From: Seiridium cupressi
Lineage: Eukaryota > Ascomycota > Sordariomycetes > Amphisphaeriales > Sporocadaceae
DNA length: 64,000 nucleotides
Direction of reading: 5' to 3'
Assembly (NCBI GenBank): GCA_036674765.1
Contig: JARVKI010000086.1
Coordinates: 1 to 64,000 of the forward strand
The notes under the pieces were generated by a model. It did not search any database. It saw only the letters and a program-made list of their open reading frames with translations, and was not told the DNA's origin. Numbering within the stretch: position 1 is the stretch's first letter; each line of letters begins with the position of its first letter. Below, piece after piece: positions 21,945 to 35,342 of this stretch. A program made the position numbers and the translations under genes.

Positions 21945-22491
21945 TCTTGATTCCCACCTAGGGATCCTTTTGACTTGTAAGTATCCACAGACACTACTCC
22001 TAACTGGCTCGAGAACTGCTTACCAGTTACACAGCATTGGAGGATATCCTGAAATGATAGATACAAGCTGGTCTGAAATTTCAAATCCAGCATCAGCTTG
22101 AGAAATGCCCTAAGAAACCAGCACCGCAATGCTAGGAGTACGAATATACGAAAGGTCAAATACACATACTTGGTGGAGTTATCAGGAACTCAATATGGAT
22201 ACATCGTCTCAGTCATTCTTATATATGGACGCCTTAAGACATGGTCATAGGTCAAATATAGCAGAATTATACTTTACAATAAAGTTGTGGCTTTGTGACT
22301 ATTGTCATGACAGTATACAGGCACAGTGAGGACTGCTTCAATTCCAGGGGAAAGCACTGTGCTCAGCGATAAGATAAGAGCTTTTTCCCGTGATTGAACA
22401 TCACGCCGAAGCTTGTCGTATTCGAACTTTTGGCCCTGAACAGCTTCGCACCCGAGCGCAGACATTCAAATTCGGGTCATCAATCGCATGA
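21945..22491. other. Intergenic region between acetylesterase and GUF1
   Basis: About 0.55 kb; 3' flank of one gene and promoter of the next, both on the + strand. Nothing specific recognised. Confidence 0.4.
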
Positions 22492-24558
22492 ATGGGTGGC
22501 AGTCGGCGTCTGACATCTCTTCCCATGCGACCATGTCTCTACACAGTGCGCCAATGCCGTCCTTGTAGCACCGGCTTCAGGTCAAGTCGGCGCCCCTCGA
22601 CCTGCCATCGTGACCTGAGCAGACTGTATGCGCAAGTCTCTACGCCGAAACCCGTATCACAGCAATCCCCGCTTCATTTTACTCCTCGGAGGTATGCCAG
22701 TTCCTCGAAGGCGACCGCCAGTGAACTGGAGCGTCGAATAGCAGCTATCCCGATCTCACGGTTTCGAAACTTCTGCATCGTAGCACATATCGACCATGGC
22801 AAATCTACACTCAGCGACCGACTTCTCGAGATCACGGGCACCATCTCCTCGTCCTCCTCCAACAAACAGATCTTGGACACCCTTGAGGTGGAGCGCGAGC
22901 GAGGCATTACTGTCAAGGCGCAAACATGTACCATGATCTACAATCACGAAGGGGAGGATTACCTGCTGCATCTGGTGGACACACCCGGGCACGTTGACTT
23001 TCGCGCTGAAGTTACAAGGTCATATGCCAGTTGCGGGGGTGCTCTGCTGCTAGTCGATGCCAGTCAAGGTGTGCAGGCACAGACAGTCGCCAACTTCTAC
23101 CTCGCGTTCGCTGAGGGGTTGAAGATCGTACCAGTGGTCAACAAGATAGACATGAACGCAGCGGACGTTCCGAGGGCCCTGGAGCAGCTGAGGTCCACCT
23201 TTGAGCTGGATTCGAGCAAGGCCATCGGTGTCAGTGCCAAGACCGGCCTCAACGTGAAGGATCTTCTCCCGGCAATTGTTGAGAACATGCCCGCGCCAGA
23301 GGGAGACGAGAAGAAACCCCTAAGGATGCTGCTGGTGGATTCTTGGTACGATAGCTTCAGGGGCGTGATATGTCTCGTTCGTATTTTCGACGGTACGGTC
23401 AAACCAGGTGACAATTTGGTCAGTTTTGCCACGGGGAGCAAGTACACCGTGGGAGAAGTAGGCATTAGGTATCCTACACAGACGCCCCAGACAGTTTTGA
23501 GGGCGGGCCAAGTCGGCTACATTTATTTCAATCCGGGCATGAAGAGGATTCAGGATGCGAAGATCGGTGACACATTCACCACGGTCGGATCCGAAGACAT
23601 TGTCGCGCCTTATCCGGGCTTCGAGGAGCCGAAACCCATGGTCTTTGTCGCCGCGTTCCCGACCGATCCAACCGACTACCAGCGTCTAGCTGATGATATT
23701 GGTCAACTAGTACTCAACGACCGTAGTGTCACCCTGATGAAAGATCACTCCGAGGCTCTTGGAGCTGGCTGGCGGTTGGGCTTCCTGGGCAGTTTGCACT
23801 GCTCTGTATTCCAAGATCGTTTGCGGCAGGAACATGGGCAAAACATTATCATCACTGAGCCCGCTGTCCAATCCAAAGTGATATGGTCGGACGGGAACGA
23901 GAGCATCATTCAGAACCCAAGTGAGTTTCCGGAGCCCGAAAACAACAAGCTACGGGGCGCAACATACTACGAACCCTTCGTTCTTGCGACCATGACAATC
24001 CCGGAAGAATACCTCGGTCGTGCCATTGAGCTTTGCGAGGCCAACCGCGGCGAGCAGGAGAGCATCGAGTTCTTTCACGGGATGCAAGTCATCTTGAAAT
24101 ACCGTATACCCACGGCACAGCTCGTTGACGACCTGTTCGGCAAGCTGAAGGGTGCCACCAAAGGTTATGCGACGCTGGACTACGAAGACGCCGGATGGAA
24201 ACAGTCTTCCCTCGTCAAGTTGCAGCTCCTCGTCAACAAGGAGCCCGTAGATGTCCTCAGTCGCGTCGTGCATTCGTCCCAGGTTGATCGTCTAGGCAGA
24301 CAGTGGGTCACCAAGTTCAAGGAGCACGTTCACCGGCAAATGTTCGAGGTTGTTATCCAGGCCGCAGTCGGCAAGAAGATCGTGGCACGAGAGACGCTGA
24401 AGCCGTTCAGGAAAGATGTGCTAGCCAAGCTGCATGCCAGTGACATCACTCGGAGGAAGAAACTACTCGAGAAGCAGAAGGCGGGCCGCAAGCGCCTCCG
24501 TGCCGTAGGAAATGTGGTTATAGAGCAAGAGGCTTTCCAGCGATTCCTCACCAAGTAA
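22492..24558 (+). CDS. guf1: Mitochondrial translation GTPase Guf1 (LepA/EF4 homologue)
   Basis: Mitochondrial ribosome-associated GTPase that helps translation fidelity under stress, homologous to bacterial LepA/EF4. Uninterrupted 688-residue frame. The N-terminus (first 75 residues, rich in Arg/Ser and lacking acidic residues early) is a mitochondrial targeting sequence. GTPase motifs: P-loop AHIDHGKST (98-106), RGIT switch I ([12 protein letters not shown]), DTPGHVDF, and [10 protein letters not shown]. Domain II follows ([14 protein letters not shown]), then EF-G-like III/V segments, including [20 protein letters not shown] and the LepA C-terminal region ending [20 protein letters not shown] and [11 protein letters not shown]. 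The start could instead be the ATG at 22525, still leaving a presequence. Length matches the family and there is no sign of decay. Confidence 0.95.
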   Translation: MGGSRRLTSLPMRPCLYTVRQCRPCSTGFRSSRRPSTCHRDLSRLYAQVSTPKPVSQQSPLHFTPRRYASSSKATASELERRIAAIPISRFRNFCIVAHIDHGKSTLSDRLLEITGTISSSSSNKQILDTLEVERERGITVKAQTCTMIYNHEGEDYLLHLVDTPGHVDFRAEVTRSYASCGGALLLVDASQGVQAQTVANFYLAFAEGLKIVPVVNKIDMNAADVPRALEQLRSTFELDSSKAIGVSAKTGLNVKDLLPAIVENMPAPEGDEKKPLRMLLVDSWYDSFRGVICLVRIFDGTVKPGDNLVSFATGSKYTVGEVGIRYPTQTPQTVLRAGQVGYIYFNPGMKRIQDAKIGDTFTTVGSEDIVAPYPGFEEPKPMVFVAAFPTDPTDYQRLADDIGQLVLNDRSVTLMKDHSEALGAGWRLGFLGSLHCSVFQDRLRQEHGQNIIITEPAVQSKVIWSDGNESIIQNPSEFPEPENNKLRGATYYEPFVLATMTIPEEYLGRAIELCEANRGEQESIEFFHGMQVILKYRIPTAQLVDDLFGKLKGATKGYATLDYEDAGWKQSSLVKLQLLVNKEPVDVLSRVVHSSQVDRLGRQWVTKFKEHVHRQMFEVVIQAAVGKKIVARETLKPFRKDVLAKLHASDITRRKKLLEKQKAGRKRLRAVGNVVIEQEAFQRFLTK

Positions 24559-25379
24559 TCCCCCTTGGCCGGATGTAGAAGAATATGTATTTATAATAGT
24601 AAAATACCACTAGAAGATGTACAACTCACTTCTTTTCTTGCCTGAAGCTAGACTACCGGATGCAGCAGTACCACCAATATGGGCAGGGCAAGCACAGCCC
24701 TATCATTGAACCAATAATAGGTTCCTAGACTTTCGAAACTCTTGAAGCTTTACTCTACTTTTGTGCCCACTCAAGCCTCCAAACTTGTGGTATTTCTTGC
24801 AATACGACCTTCAGCATTCTCTCGCATCACCAGCTAGCTCATCAAAAATGTATGTGCCAGCCTCTTGTTCGTTTGCTCGAAATGCTGTCCATAGCTTTCA
24901 GATTATACCTCAATCTAGTTGTGACTTAGTCAACTAGAACCAAGTGGGATATATCAAAATGCTGAGGCATACATCACTTGGATCTGTGAGGAGGGACTGC
25001 GAAACGCAAAGAATTTCAAGACTCGTCAAAGCAGTGCATCGTTATTGATGACTAGACAATACGTATATATATAGAGCACAGTCTGTTGCCAATGCTTCCA
25101 TCTAGAGAGCCAGTATATATAGATGCCGCGGCTCGCGGCGCCTTCTTTCGCTCGCCTAAAAAATCCAGTCTCAAAAAAGTGCGCAAGCTGCTGTCACAGC
25201 GAGCTTGAAGAAAAGTAATGGAGGTATCTTGAAGTTTAAAAAAGTCCACCAGACCCTGTGTCTGAAACGCCATGCCCAATTCCAGTGTTGCGCTCTATAG
25301 TCGTAGCTCGTGCTGTAAACGAGTGCGTCGTTTGTTTTCGCTCTGAAGGCCATTCGAAACAGATCGACTATCAGCTTCT
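24559..25379. other. Convergent intergenic region, guf1 / GH16
   Basis: About 0.8 kb between two facing stop codons. A TATATATA run lies at about 25061-25070. No gene recognised. Confidence 0.4.
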
Positions 25380-26280
25380 CTACGTGCTGTATACAGCAAC
25401 GTACTGGACCTCCATCATGGAGCCGTACCCCGCGGTGGTGGCGTCGTTGGGTTCACCTGGCCAGTCGCCCTAGTAAAAGTTTAGTACTGTGAATTGCCGA
25501 ATTGGATGGAAGGCTACTTACACCAACGGCAACATTGAGCAGGATGTACAACGGGCTGTGGGCCAGTGTACCCCAAGTGCCCTCATCGCCAATATCGGAA
25601 CCGGTGACGGTGTTGAAAGTAGCGCCGTTGAGTTGCCATTCAATGGTCTGTTGGGTCCAGTCCGAGTTGGTCAGATCGATCCTCACGCCCCAAGTGTTGA
25701 AGCCCTCGGTCGGCAGCGCAACGCTTACACCTTTCCCACTTGGCGAATTGCAAGGACCGCCAGTGGTTGAGCCGCAGTGCAGGGTGCCGTAGGCAGTGGG
25801 CACTCCGTTCACCTGCTCGAAGATGTCGATCTCGCCAGCCAGAGGCCACTGCGTCCCGTGGCGCATAGCATCACCCAGAGCCCAGAAGGCGGGCCAGATG
25901 CCCTGTTTGTTTGCCTCTGCGTTGTCGCCCAGCAGAATGCTCGATTGGATGACCATGACCTTTCCTGCTGCAGGTGTCCATGCGCCCACCGTCTCAATAC
26001 GGCCCGAGGTCCAGATTCCAGATGGACTCTTTTGAGGGACGAACTGGATGGTTTGACCGCCCGATATCTGAAGGTTGCTGTTGGAGGTCGTGTAGGTCTG
26101 GACCTCGGCATTGGTATCTATAGCCGTGGCGACGTTCCAGGTGTCAGTGTTGGGTGAAGATCCAGCCGAGCCAGCAAAGTCATCGGAGAATAGAATGCTG
26201 AATCCATCCATGCTAGGAGGAGCAATCGCGGCAGCCAGGGCCGGGAGAAAGGGCAGCACAGAACTCGTTTGGAAGCGCAT
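25380..26280 (-). CDS. Secreted GH16 endo-beta-glucanase
   Basis: Glycoside hydrolase family 16 enzyme, likely an endo-beta-1,3(4)-glucanase acting outside the cell on fungal or plant wall glucan. Exons 25522-26280 and 25380-25469, with a 52-base intron (GTAAGT donor, TACTAG acceptor), encode 282 residues. Residues 1-20 (MRFQTSSVLPFLPALAAAIA) form a signal peptide, so I used the ATG at 26280 and not the one 19 codons upstream. The GH16 catalytic motif is plain in WPLAGEIDIFEQVNGV (pattern E-I-D-I-x-E). IWPAFWALG and the C-terminal strand SMMEVQYVAVYS are also characteristic. The spliced junction reads LLNVAVGGDWPGEPND, conserved in the family. No carbohydrate-binding module or GPI tail is seen. 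Confidence 0.92.
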
Positions 26281-26391
26281 CTTGAAGTTGAGAGAATGAT
26301 TTGGCAGAAGACAGGAAGGTATAATGTAGATTGCCACGATAATCGTTCGGATTTGGGTTATCGGTATTGAGTGAATGTAGAGCTGGTACTG

Positions 26392-26398
26392 ATATATA
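26392..26398 (-). promoter_or_regulatory. Candidate TATA box of the GH16 gene
   Basis: TTATATA/TATATAA-type sequence about 112-118 bases before the GH16 start codon on the minus strand. Positional evidence only. Confidence 0.3.
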
Positions 26399-29300
26399 AG
26401 GCAAGCCTGGCTAGCAGGTGGTTGTTGGATATATCAAAAAAGGAGTGACGAAGGTTACCAGAGCCAATGAAGGGCTATACGAAAAGTAAAGAATGTGAGG
26501 CTCGAAGAGCAAGGCGGCGGTAGAATGGAAATCAAGATACCGGAATCAACAACTCAGATCGAAAGCAACTGTACTTGTACGCGGGACACCCATCTTTTAA
26601 TATAGGTTGGCCTGATCCGGCATTTGGAAGGTCCACTCCCTGCTCGGACGACCATCCAGCTTTGGGGCAGGGTAGCTGATTGCCGGAAGGGATATCAGGG
26701 GGCAACATGGGGGTCCAGCCACGACCGAACAGGAAAAGGGCCCAGGCGACATGGCAGCAAAAGAAACGCCGGCGAATCATCAGCCCAATAGGGAGAATTA
26801 CTGTGGAAACGCATAGGTGAAACTTGACGAGGGAGCGATTTCTGTGCTTGGAGCAGGGGACTAGAGGTGTGGATAAGTGGGTGAGGTTGAAGCTCCTGAA
26901 TTCATACGAAAGACCGTTAAGAAACATGGGGGCGCTTGTACCTGGGCCGAAGCCCGAACCGGAATGGTCGAGAGCTTGCCACGAAGTCACTCGAGGGGCG
27001 GGCTTGCATAGCCATGGGGCATCATGACTGGTTCATGCAGAAACAAGCTTGTTCTCTCGACAACGCTGGGCACCGGCCAGGCATGAATTCAGGTAGAGGT
27101 GAGGTAGTCGCTGAGCGAACCGTCCATTGGTGCAGAGCGGTACAACGGCACGGCTCTATCAGTCAGGGGAGAACCATAATCAACGCCTTCAGTCGGCGAC
27201 ATGGCAATTCTGCAAGCCTCTCTGACTCTCTGACTCGAGAGAAGCATCGAGGAAAACTCACGACCATTCAACTGACACAGACGCACGAAAAGGTGAGTCC
27301 AAGTAGAGCTGCGCCCGGAACCGCATGTGAAATAAGTGGTGAATAATGGCATAAGTAGAAAGAGGAAGGTGAGCCGTGGCTTGACCCTGAGTCGGTACCT
27401 GCGTTTTGCCCAGCCGAGGCCATGGCATGTGCTAGATTGATTGATCTCCTGCAAGGGTCGCGGAAATCTCCCCCCCATCAGCCTCCCCCTCTAATATCCT
27501 GAGCATGGAGCGCAATTTGACAGGTTCAAGCGCATTGTTCTCTCATCTGCTGTCGAAAAGCCGCAGTGAACGCGGTCAAGAAAGGCAGATATGGCCTAAG
27601 CGGTGATACGAAGAGGCTGAATGTCGGCGCATTTGACAAGCGCCCCCTAAAAGCAGTTCGTGGCCGGAGTCTTTCTTCTTTTCCTGTCAAGAATGCAGGC
27701 GTTGAAGAGCCGCTCCAGATCTCTTGGCATGGAGCCAAAGATGCGCGCGGCAGCGTCCGCGTCAATTTTCCGACGCTCAGGACGAAAGAATAACCTGATC
27801 TTCAAAAATAGGAACGCTATAACTAGGTACTCATTCCAAGTATCGCAACGGCGTCAATGACCCTATTTACAGTATCAAAGACTGCTTTGAGCCAGGCTCC
27901 TTCTTCTGCAATATCCCACCAGAGATGAAGATGGCCGAGTGCGACCGAACCCAGCAAGGGCTGCTGCCAACATAGTCCACAGGATTGGCTGCACCGCAGG
28001 CTGTCTCTGTGAGCTGGACCACATCGGCGTTCTTGACTCGTACCAAACTCTCGAGCACCTCGCACTTCTTTTCGAGGCGGCACGAGATTGTCTTCACGAA
28101 GCTTACGACCCTAGTAACACCTAAGTAGCGGCACGTCTGCCCACGCAGCTGGCAGTTTCTTGCCTCAGGGGGATCGCGTCGTTTCATGTTTCCGTCTCCA
28201 CCGAATCAGAGAGGCCGCCAAGCTCTAGACCTTGGGCAGAAGGGGCCTTTTCAAGAAAAACCTCTCCTGTCCCCTACATAAGACCAGAAGACCTGTCCAG
28301 CACACTGCCTCTATGAGTCTTGATAGGACCGCTGAGAAATTGCTGCGCCCGAAGATTTATGAAACTTTGTGCCATGGCGTCGTGAGGCGCATCCACGTTT
28401 CTATACAGAATGTCGTGACACACACACATGCACACATGCACAAACACTAGCATGCACGTACGGCTGACGGTTGAAACATGCGCATAAGCACCCCCCTGGG
28501 ATGGGAAACAGACAATTGCTCGACATGTGGCTTCCACCACGTTCTGAGCCTTCGGGTTTCGTGTGGTGACCAATGCCACTGTATTGTACTGAAGAAAAGC
28601 CTCTTGAGGTTTGACTTTATAGTCCATGGGCCACCTGAGACTTTTAAGCGTTCTCATCCGAAGTCTTAGGAAAATTCTGGGCCGATCCAAGCCACTGCCA
28701 AGCTCCCATGCCAACTAATGGCCGATCGCTCGGGACCATCTCCATTGGGAAACTAGGAGGAAGTCTAGCCAAGGACTTCAAACGTAATCTGGTCGATCCC
28801 TTCATGCCGACGCGCTCTAGAGCCGAGAGACGTGATCAAGCGCGCCGCTGCAAGAAATTGGGGATCAGATCGACAGCATGCATATAGCAGAATGCCTGTA
28901 TGCCAGATGCATATGTAGAGTTCCTCTCGGGTCAACTCGATGGGCCGCCGCCTCGCCACAATTATGCTCTTCCCGTTCGTCGCACAGCATGAGAAAAACG
29001 CCGCATCAGCCCGTGAGCAATGGCCATGCGAACTGCTCTCTCGGTCTCACGCGATGGCGTCTAGATTTAGAGGATTTTCACCTCTGATAACATAAATCTT
29101 TAGCCTCGATATTCCACAGCGTGCATCGCGACTGGGCCGCGGAAAAGCAACGTCGACCTATCGTTATGTCTACTGGCGATGATTCTGAAACGTAGTTATC
29201 AAGCGAAGCAACCCTCCCAACCTGCGTTCTAAGATCCATGCTACCTTAAGTTCGTCCCATCCCTCGCCTGCAATTGGCGAGCTATAAAGCTGTCGAGGCC

Positions 29301-29908
29301 GAATGTACCGGTACAAGCTTTCGGCTGCAATAAAACCTCAGACTCTGCACAATCTAGCCGGGTTCGCTGTCCAGGTCTTGGGCGCCGAATGACATGGCAG
29401 CATGACAACGCATCGTAACAGTCTTTCCGGTTGTTTGCTGCAACGCTGGAGGGACGCCGGCACGCTTCGGACCCCCCTGGAAACTAGACTAAAAGACGTG
29501 GCAGACCGACAGATACCACAACATCCTTGAGAAAGATGAACAGCCTAGATGGAACGCGGAAACACAACTAGTTGCGGCTGCGCTGCAACCCTGTTTTGAC
29601 ATTGAAGTATGTAAGGCACCAATCGCTCGTTGGCCACCCATCAGAGAGAGTCTGCAGTATTCGTAGAATCGCACGGGTCAACCGTCCACCTGGAGTGTCT
29701 ATCAAAATGGCGATCAACACGGTCAGATATATCCCCAGTGGCAATGATCAAGCTACAGGCTACTAGGCAAAAACCTGATTTGGGGATGTAACGCTATTTT
29801 GAAGGAGAGAGGTTATGGATACAATCACACCGAAATTTTATGTAGGAGGCGCTGAGAAGGAAAGAGTAGTAATCATATTATCAACATTCTCATAGGCATT
29901 TCGACTCA

Positions 29909-29936
<28 letters not shown>
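29909..29936. repeat. (AT)14 microsatellite
   Basis: Fourteen perfect AT units. Simple slippage repeat in non-coding sequence. Confidence 0.9.
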
Positions 29937-29942
<6 letters not shown>

Positions 29943-31679
29943 CAAGTATCCTAGATCTCCTTTCAGATCAGTATTCGTACGTCTTAACGTTAAGTATCTC
30001 CAGCCTGATTACTTTACGCTTTGCACTATCATGTAGAGCTCGTCTTGAGACCTGTCCACCATGGGTAACAGGACTTGAAACGCAACACACAGTACGAAAG
30101 CTGCATTTGTAGACGAGGCTCAGCTGCGTATGAACCTCTCCTTACGATGATCAGGCCCTCATATAATGCAGTAGACCACTTTCACTGTTAATCGAGCTCG
30201 AGTATAATATTTGGATACGCTCATATAATATCTAACAGGAAGGCCGACCTTATCGTGGAGAATAACTAGGGATCAATTCACCGAAAAGGTCAACCCCGAC
30301 AGAATAACAACCGTCCAGCAGCTTGGCCATACTGAAGCTTTTCGTTTCCTTGATTACACCAGCCCGATATTTAGATATCGACTAGGTCAAGCATACATAG
30401 CTATAAGATAATGTAGGTTATATATGGTGGCCCGTGGTCAAGTGTTTATCGATCCTACCTTTAAGTTTTCGATAAGATGACTGGGTCTACTGCCACGTCT
30501 TCCAAAACGACAGCCTATGCATGCACACTGGTACCACGTATGCTTCCCTGACTTACTTCATATAAGCCAGGTCTAATTCTGATTTTGCCATTTAGTGCAC
30601 ATACTTATAAGCTCATAATAACTACGCATTAAACTTCAGTGACTACCAGACATGGATTGACAATATGAGATTTATATGGACGCAAATGGATTTATGGAAA
30701 AGGTTGAATTTATCATTCTTTCTACCATTTCGGTTTGAACTGAGGACTAGTCTAGTCATTATTGTGACGACTTCCAACTGCCTCCCGATACCTCTATGGA
30801 TACTGCTTTGGAAGCATCTAGTACGTACGTGTACCTACTAGGACACCGCCCTCTGCCCATTAAGCTAGGAGCCGGCATTCGCGTGCCAGTCTGAAGTTCT
30901 CCTCGCCCAACACTACGGCGGTCCTATGGACGATTAGCTTCATACTTGATTGCAATTCAAGCCCTCAAAATAGTACCTTCTGATCACTTGATTATCATGG
31001 CAGTGGATAACGGATAACAACGATGCGGCCAGCGACAGTCCCACGTCCATAGTAAAGGCCCTCGCAGCAGGGCAACCTATTTTGAGTGGCAAGCCGTGAA
31101 AACCATTTATTCCCTACGCTTGAAATAGCTTAGGTAGGCCCCGTTCCGTATATCTTGCAGACTAATCCTCTTCCAACTCAGTGTAATAATTACCTGGTCG
31201 TCTACACGTGAAAGTCCTACTCGACACTACAGGGCATGACTTGCTATCTACCATACAACTGAAGAAATACATTAGACATCTCCCGAAGCCATCAGTGCCA
31301 TGGTGAATGCTTCTACTACCCAACGCCCCTCCCGCCTAGAAGATATCTATTCTTAAGAGCGCTCTGAGGGGATTAGCCTGTGTCGTAGGATCGTACATAC
31401 CAGAAAGAAAAGCTTGTCTACATATTAGGTCGATATAAATGAAGTGTGTCGTAAAAAATGGGGAAAGTTCAGTGGAAAGTTCACTTCGGGTTGTACCGGG
31501 CTGTTGAGCATGCGACAGACGTATCGGAGAGAAGTCCATGCATCATGTCAGGTAGTTTCTATGCCTCGGCTACTTTGGAAAAGCCGTAGATGGTTGAATA
31601 CAAATAGATCGGTCCCGACACGGCACAATTCACCAAACATTCTACGACGTATCACACTTACACCCCCCAGGGACGGGCC

Positions 31680-31694
31680 GGGGGGGGGGGGGGG
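31680..31694. repeat. Run of 15 G
   Basis: Homopolymer preceded by CACCCCCCAGGGACGGGCC. It could be genuine or an artefact; a similar and much longer run flanks the assembly gap at 36.7 kb. Confidence 0.85.
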
Positions 31695-32624
31695 AATTAG
31701 CTTTGGAACATCACGAAAATATCATGCCATTTGACTCCTGAAGCCCTTGGGCAGCAGAGCTAGAATCCCAAAGAGAGATACGACCAAGAATAGCATATTC
31801 TCACAACGATAAAGAGACCGAGAACTATCCATCAGCTTCGTCATCTACCACTTCTCCTACACCCAAGTCACGAGCATCTCGCATCTTGCTCTATGATATA
31901 CACGAGAGACAGAAGACCCTTTGGGGCGTCCGCTCCATCACCTCTTTGCCCAGGTTTGTAGGCCATCGACCACTGACCTGCTCAGAAAGACATGGCCTTG
32001 GACGACGAGCTGGTCAATTCATTGGGCAAAGCGTTTCCCAACCATTCCCGAGCGCGGTAAGTGATATGGTTGATATGTATTAGCAGCGTGGGAGACTCGT
32101 AAGTCAGGTATCAGCACGCCATGTAAGTTTTTTTTCCGGACAAACGAAATGTGCAAAAGGAAGCTTTGTGACGCAGGGTCGAGGCAAATGACTAGGGATA
32201 AAGCCGCGATATGTAGTCTTCCTCCAAGAAATGACAAGAACGGCCCAACTCCAGCTGTGTCGCCCACCAGCGTCGTCGCCTAGAGTCGCCTAATGCCGGC
32301 AAGGGACTCGGCAAGCACGTGCAAAAAAATAAAAGTGTATGAGCGTAATGTACGGCCGACAAAGAAAAACGCCAATCTACTTGTGAGGGAATAGTTTTGG
32401 TGGAATAAGGATGAGGACTTTTGGGGTGTGATGAGTCGTGTTTTCGTTCGTCTTTTGACCGCGTAAAACCGTCACAACCGTCAGGCGCACGTACCCAGCC
32501 ATGGAGATGATGCGCGAGATTCAAGAAAAGCAGCCGATGAACGCCGTGACATGCCCAAACGAGAGGGGGGATACCGATCCCCAGGAAATGCATGACCTCA
32601 GGTAATCAAAACGATCGACGAACG

Positions 32625-35342
32625 TTATTCCGTCGCAATCTCGCCACCTTGCATGTCGAACGTGTTGGTAAAGTCGAAGCCGTCGCCGCCAGCATCACCG
32701 TCGTGGAGGAACGAGTCGAAGTCGAAGTCCTGGAGTACATTGTTCGAGTCTATGGGATTGGCAAAATCGAGGCTGCCAATTTCAAAGTTCTACACATCTG
32801 TTAGTAGTGAGCGTGCCCGGGGTCATGGTGACTAGACTTACCATGGCAGCCGTGTTGTCCATGCCGAATCCAGCCGAAGGATCGGGGTGAGCTTGAGGAG
32901 CAATAGGAGCCGGAGCAGGTGGTGCCGTCGTCTGCGCATTGGGTACCGGTGGGCCTCCGGCGTTCTGTCCGTTCTTGGCGAAGTTTGCGGCCGGATTGGC
33001 CGGAGTGATCGGCGTTGCTGGAGTCGGGGGTTCTTGATCTTGCGAAGACTCTGCCGCGGGTGTTGCTCCTGTGTTTGCATTCGACTTCTTATTGGCGGCA
33101 GCCTGAAATTAGTAAATCAGCTCTGAAATAACAATAAAACCACACATGCCGGGGCAATCTTACCTTCTTGGCGCCCTTGGTGTCCTTCTTCTTGGGGGCA
33201 GCCTTGGTGGATTGTTGAGGCGTGGGAGGTGCTGCATTACTGGTTGCTGGAGACGACGGTTGCGTCCGACCATTGGCGGGACCATTGGCAGGCCCCGGAG
33301 CCGAAGGCGGTGGCATCTGAGCATTTCTCGGCTGGGGAGTGCCCTGAACTTGACCTTGGGGCCCCTGGGGCATCATGGCGCCATTGGGGCCACCCTGCCA
33401 TTGCATCTGATTGGGGCCTCCTTGACCACCTTGGGCCTGCCTGGCCGCCATCATCTGCTGAGGGTTTACCTGGCCGTTGAAGGGTTGGTTCGGATGCGAG
33501 CTCGGCGGTCGCATAGCTCCGTTCATGTGCGGGCCGTTTACCATGTTGGCTTCCATACCGTTCATACCCTTAAAGAATTGCTGTGCTCCCGGCATAGTAG
33601 GATCCATGGTGGGGGGATTCGGCATGAAGCCCATGGGGTTCGGCGAGCCTCGAGACTGAGCACCCTCGGGGAGCGGTGAGGGAATGCCAGCTGAGTTCAT
33701 CTGAGGCGTACCACGCTTCATCTGGTCGCTAGGGTTGGGAGATGCGCCAGTGCGGGCTCCCTGAGGTGACGTATCAGGGAATGCTTGTCCGTTGGGGCCG
33801 GGTGGTCCTTGAGGACCTCCTGGACCTGGGACTGCTGGGCCGTCACCACGGGGGATATTGCCCATGCTGTCTTGTTCTTGGCGAGCCATCATCAATCGCT
33901 TCTTGTTCTGCTGCTCAAGCAGCATGAGTTGCATTTGGTAGTCTTGCAGGGCGTGGTTACTACCGCCGCCCTGACCATTGCCGGGGCCGGGACGCATGGC
34001 ACCTCCGAATTCGTTGGCGTTATACAGAGTGCTAATGTCGGCCGGGTTCGGTCCCTGCTGCATCATGGGAGAGCCTTGACCTTGGGGACCAGGATTTGCC
34101 ATCCCCTTATTGGGCATCTGCTGGCCATGGTGCTGCTGGAGATTCTGGGAGTAGGTGGCGATCGAGTTCTTCTGGGCATTGGGCGGTTGGTTCGCGAAAT
34201 TCTGGAACTTCTCAGGAGTCAGCGTCGATGGATCGATGTCGTGCGAGAGCAGTAGCTTGGTGGCCGCTTGCACTCGCGCTAATTGTGTAGGGTTATTCCC
34301 AATGCCCACCTGTTGTCCCGGCATTCCCTGCTGTTGGGGCCGTCCATTGGGCATCATGCCTGCCTGCTGAGGGTTGAATGGCGCTTGGCCCTCTAATCGC
34401 GGTCTCTTGCTCGGCGAGGGTGCATTGTCCGTCGATCCGGGAGATGCTGGTCGTCGGTTTCCGTCCATGTCCGAGGGATCGCGCTGCATCTGGTTCTGCT
34501 TGGCTTGCTGCTGCATCATGGCCATAGCTTGCGGACTTTTGTGCTTGTCAGTCATATGCTCGCCTGATAAATGAGGAAGCAGGAGATTGGGGGTTGATAA
34601 GTCGTATCGGCGGGCCACTTACTTGTTCTGGTTGTTCGCCATAGCTGTCCGAGCAAGATTGTTCTTATTTGCCGCGTTCGCCGCTGCCATTTGCATGCCA
34701 TTGGGCATATTGCGCATCATCGCTGGGTTGAACTGCATCTGATCGGGGCGCATCTGCCTCAACATTTCCTGCTGCTGACTTTGCTTCAGTCGGTTCTGCT
34801 GCTATTCGTAGTGTTAGACGTGAATTTTGGGAAGTGTTCGCTTGCGCGGAGGGGCAAAGACGGCTTACTTGAGTGTGCTGGATATATGAGCTCACTTGAG
34901 TGTTGCCGCCAGGCTTTAACCGATGTCCGTTGAGCATCTCCCAAAACAGACCGAACCATTCGTAGAGAAAGCAAGAGTCGGACGAAATGGGAATGTTGGC
35001 TGCGGGAAGGTCGCTTGGGCGTTTATCCAGATCGTCCTTGCTATCGGTGTCCATGGGATCGTCGCCAGCGCCGTTCAGGCCATTCTCACGACGCCCGGGG
35101 CTATCTTTCTGAAGAACATTGATCTGCTGCTCGCTGCTCAACATGGCGCGAGCTACGTCGTACAGGCCCTCTTTGACAAAGTAGTCGTATATGTACGTAT
35201 TGAGCATGGTCCTATGGGTATGTGTTTGTTGCTGCGGCATTTGCTGAGCTGTTGGCATTGCGCCGTTATTCATGGCCATGGGCATGGGACCTCCGACCTG
35301 GGCAGCCATGGCATTCATGTTGGCCATGCCGACGTTATTCAT
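32625..35342 (-). CDS. somA: LisH-domain transcriptional regulator SomA / Flo8-like
   Basis: Predicted nuclear co-regulator of the SomA/Flo8 type, which in Aspergillus and yeast acts downstream of cAMP/PKA to control adhesion, conidiation and filament growth. Exons 34869-35342, 34623-34801, 33164-34535, 32842-33102 and 32625-32789 encode 816 residues. After a Met/Gln/Asn-rich start, the LisH motif reads MLNTYIYDYFVKEGLYDVAR (about residues 46-65), followed by CFLYEWFGLFWEMLNG, the conserved adjacent helix. The remainder is a long Gln/Pro/Gly/Asn-rich disordered region with SPSKRPRL, a likely nuclear signal, and a conserved acidic C-terminus (VLQDFDFDSFLHDGD) resembling an activation segment. 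The exon 3 acceptor at 34536 was the only nearby AG keeping the frame open. Introns are 52-87 bases. Confidence 0.85.

Larger units (their letters stand above)
26281..32624. other. 6.3-kb gene-poor region
   Basis: No frame in this interval has a recognisable domain, and the longer frames (such as 26532-26990, 27089-27478, 28274-28714 and 32192-32593, all minus) are low-quality. The left part carries the GH16 promoter; 28.4 kb has a CACACATG-rich low-complexity run; 29909-29936 is an AT dinucleotide array; 31680-31694 is a run of 15 G. From 29.9 to 31.3 kb the sequence is modestly AT-richer and stop-dense in all frames, which would suit an old degraded element, but I cannot find terminal repeats. 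Long non-coding transcripts or the somA 3' region are possible contents. Confidence 0.4.

Noticed and set aside
26532..26990. 152-codon minus frame
   Set aside because: No domain, no recognised start, Trp/Arg/Cys-rich composition typical of non-coding sequence.
28380..28450. CACACATG repeats as a CRISPR or regulatory array
   Set aside because: Short low-complexity CA-rich stretch with no regular repeat-spacer order.
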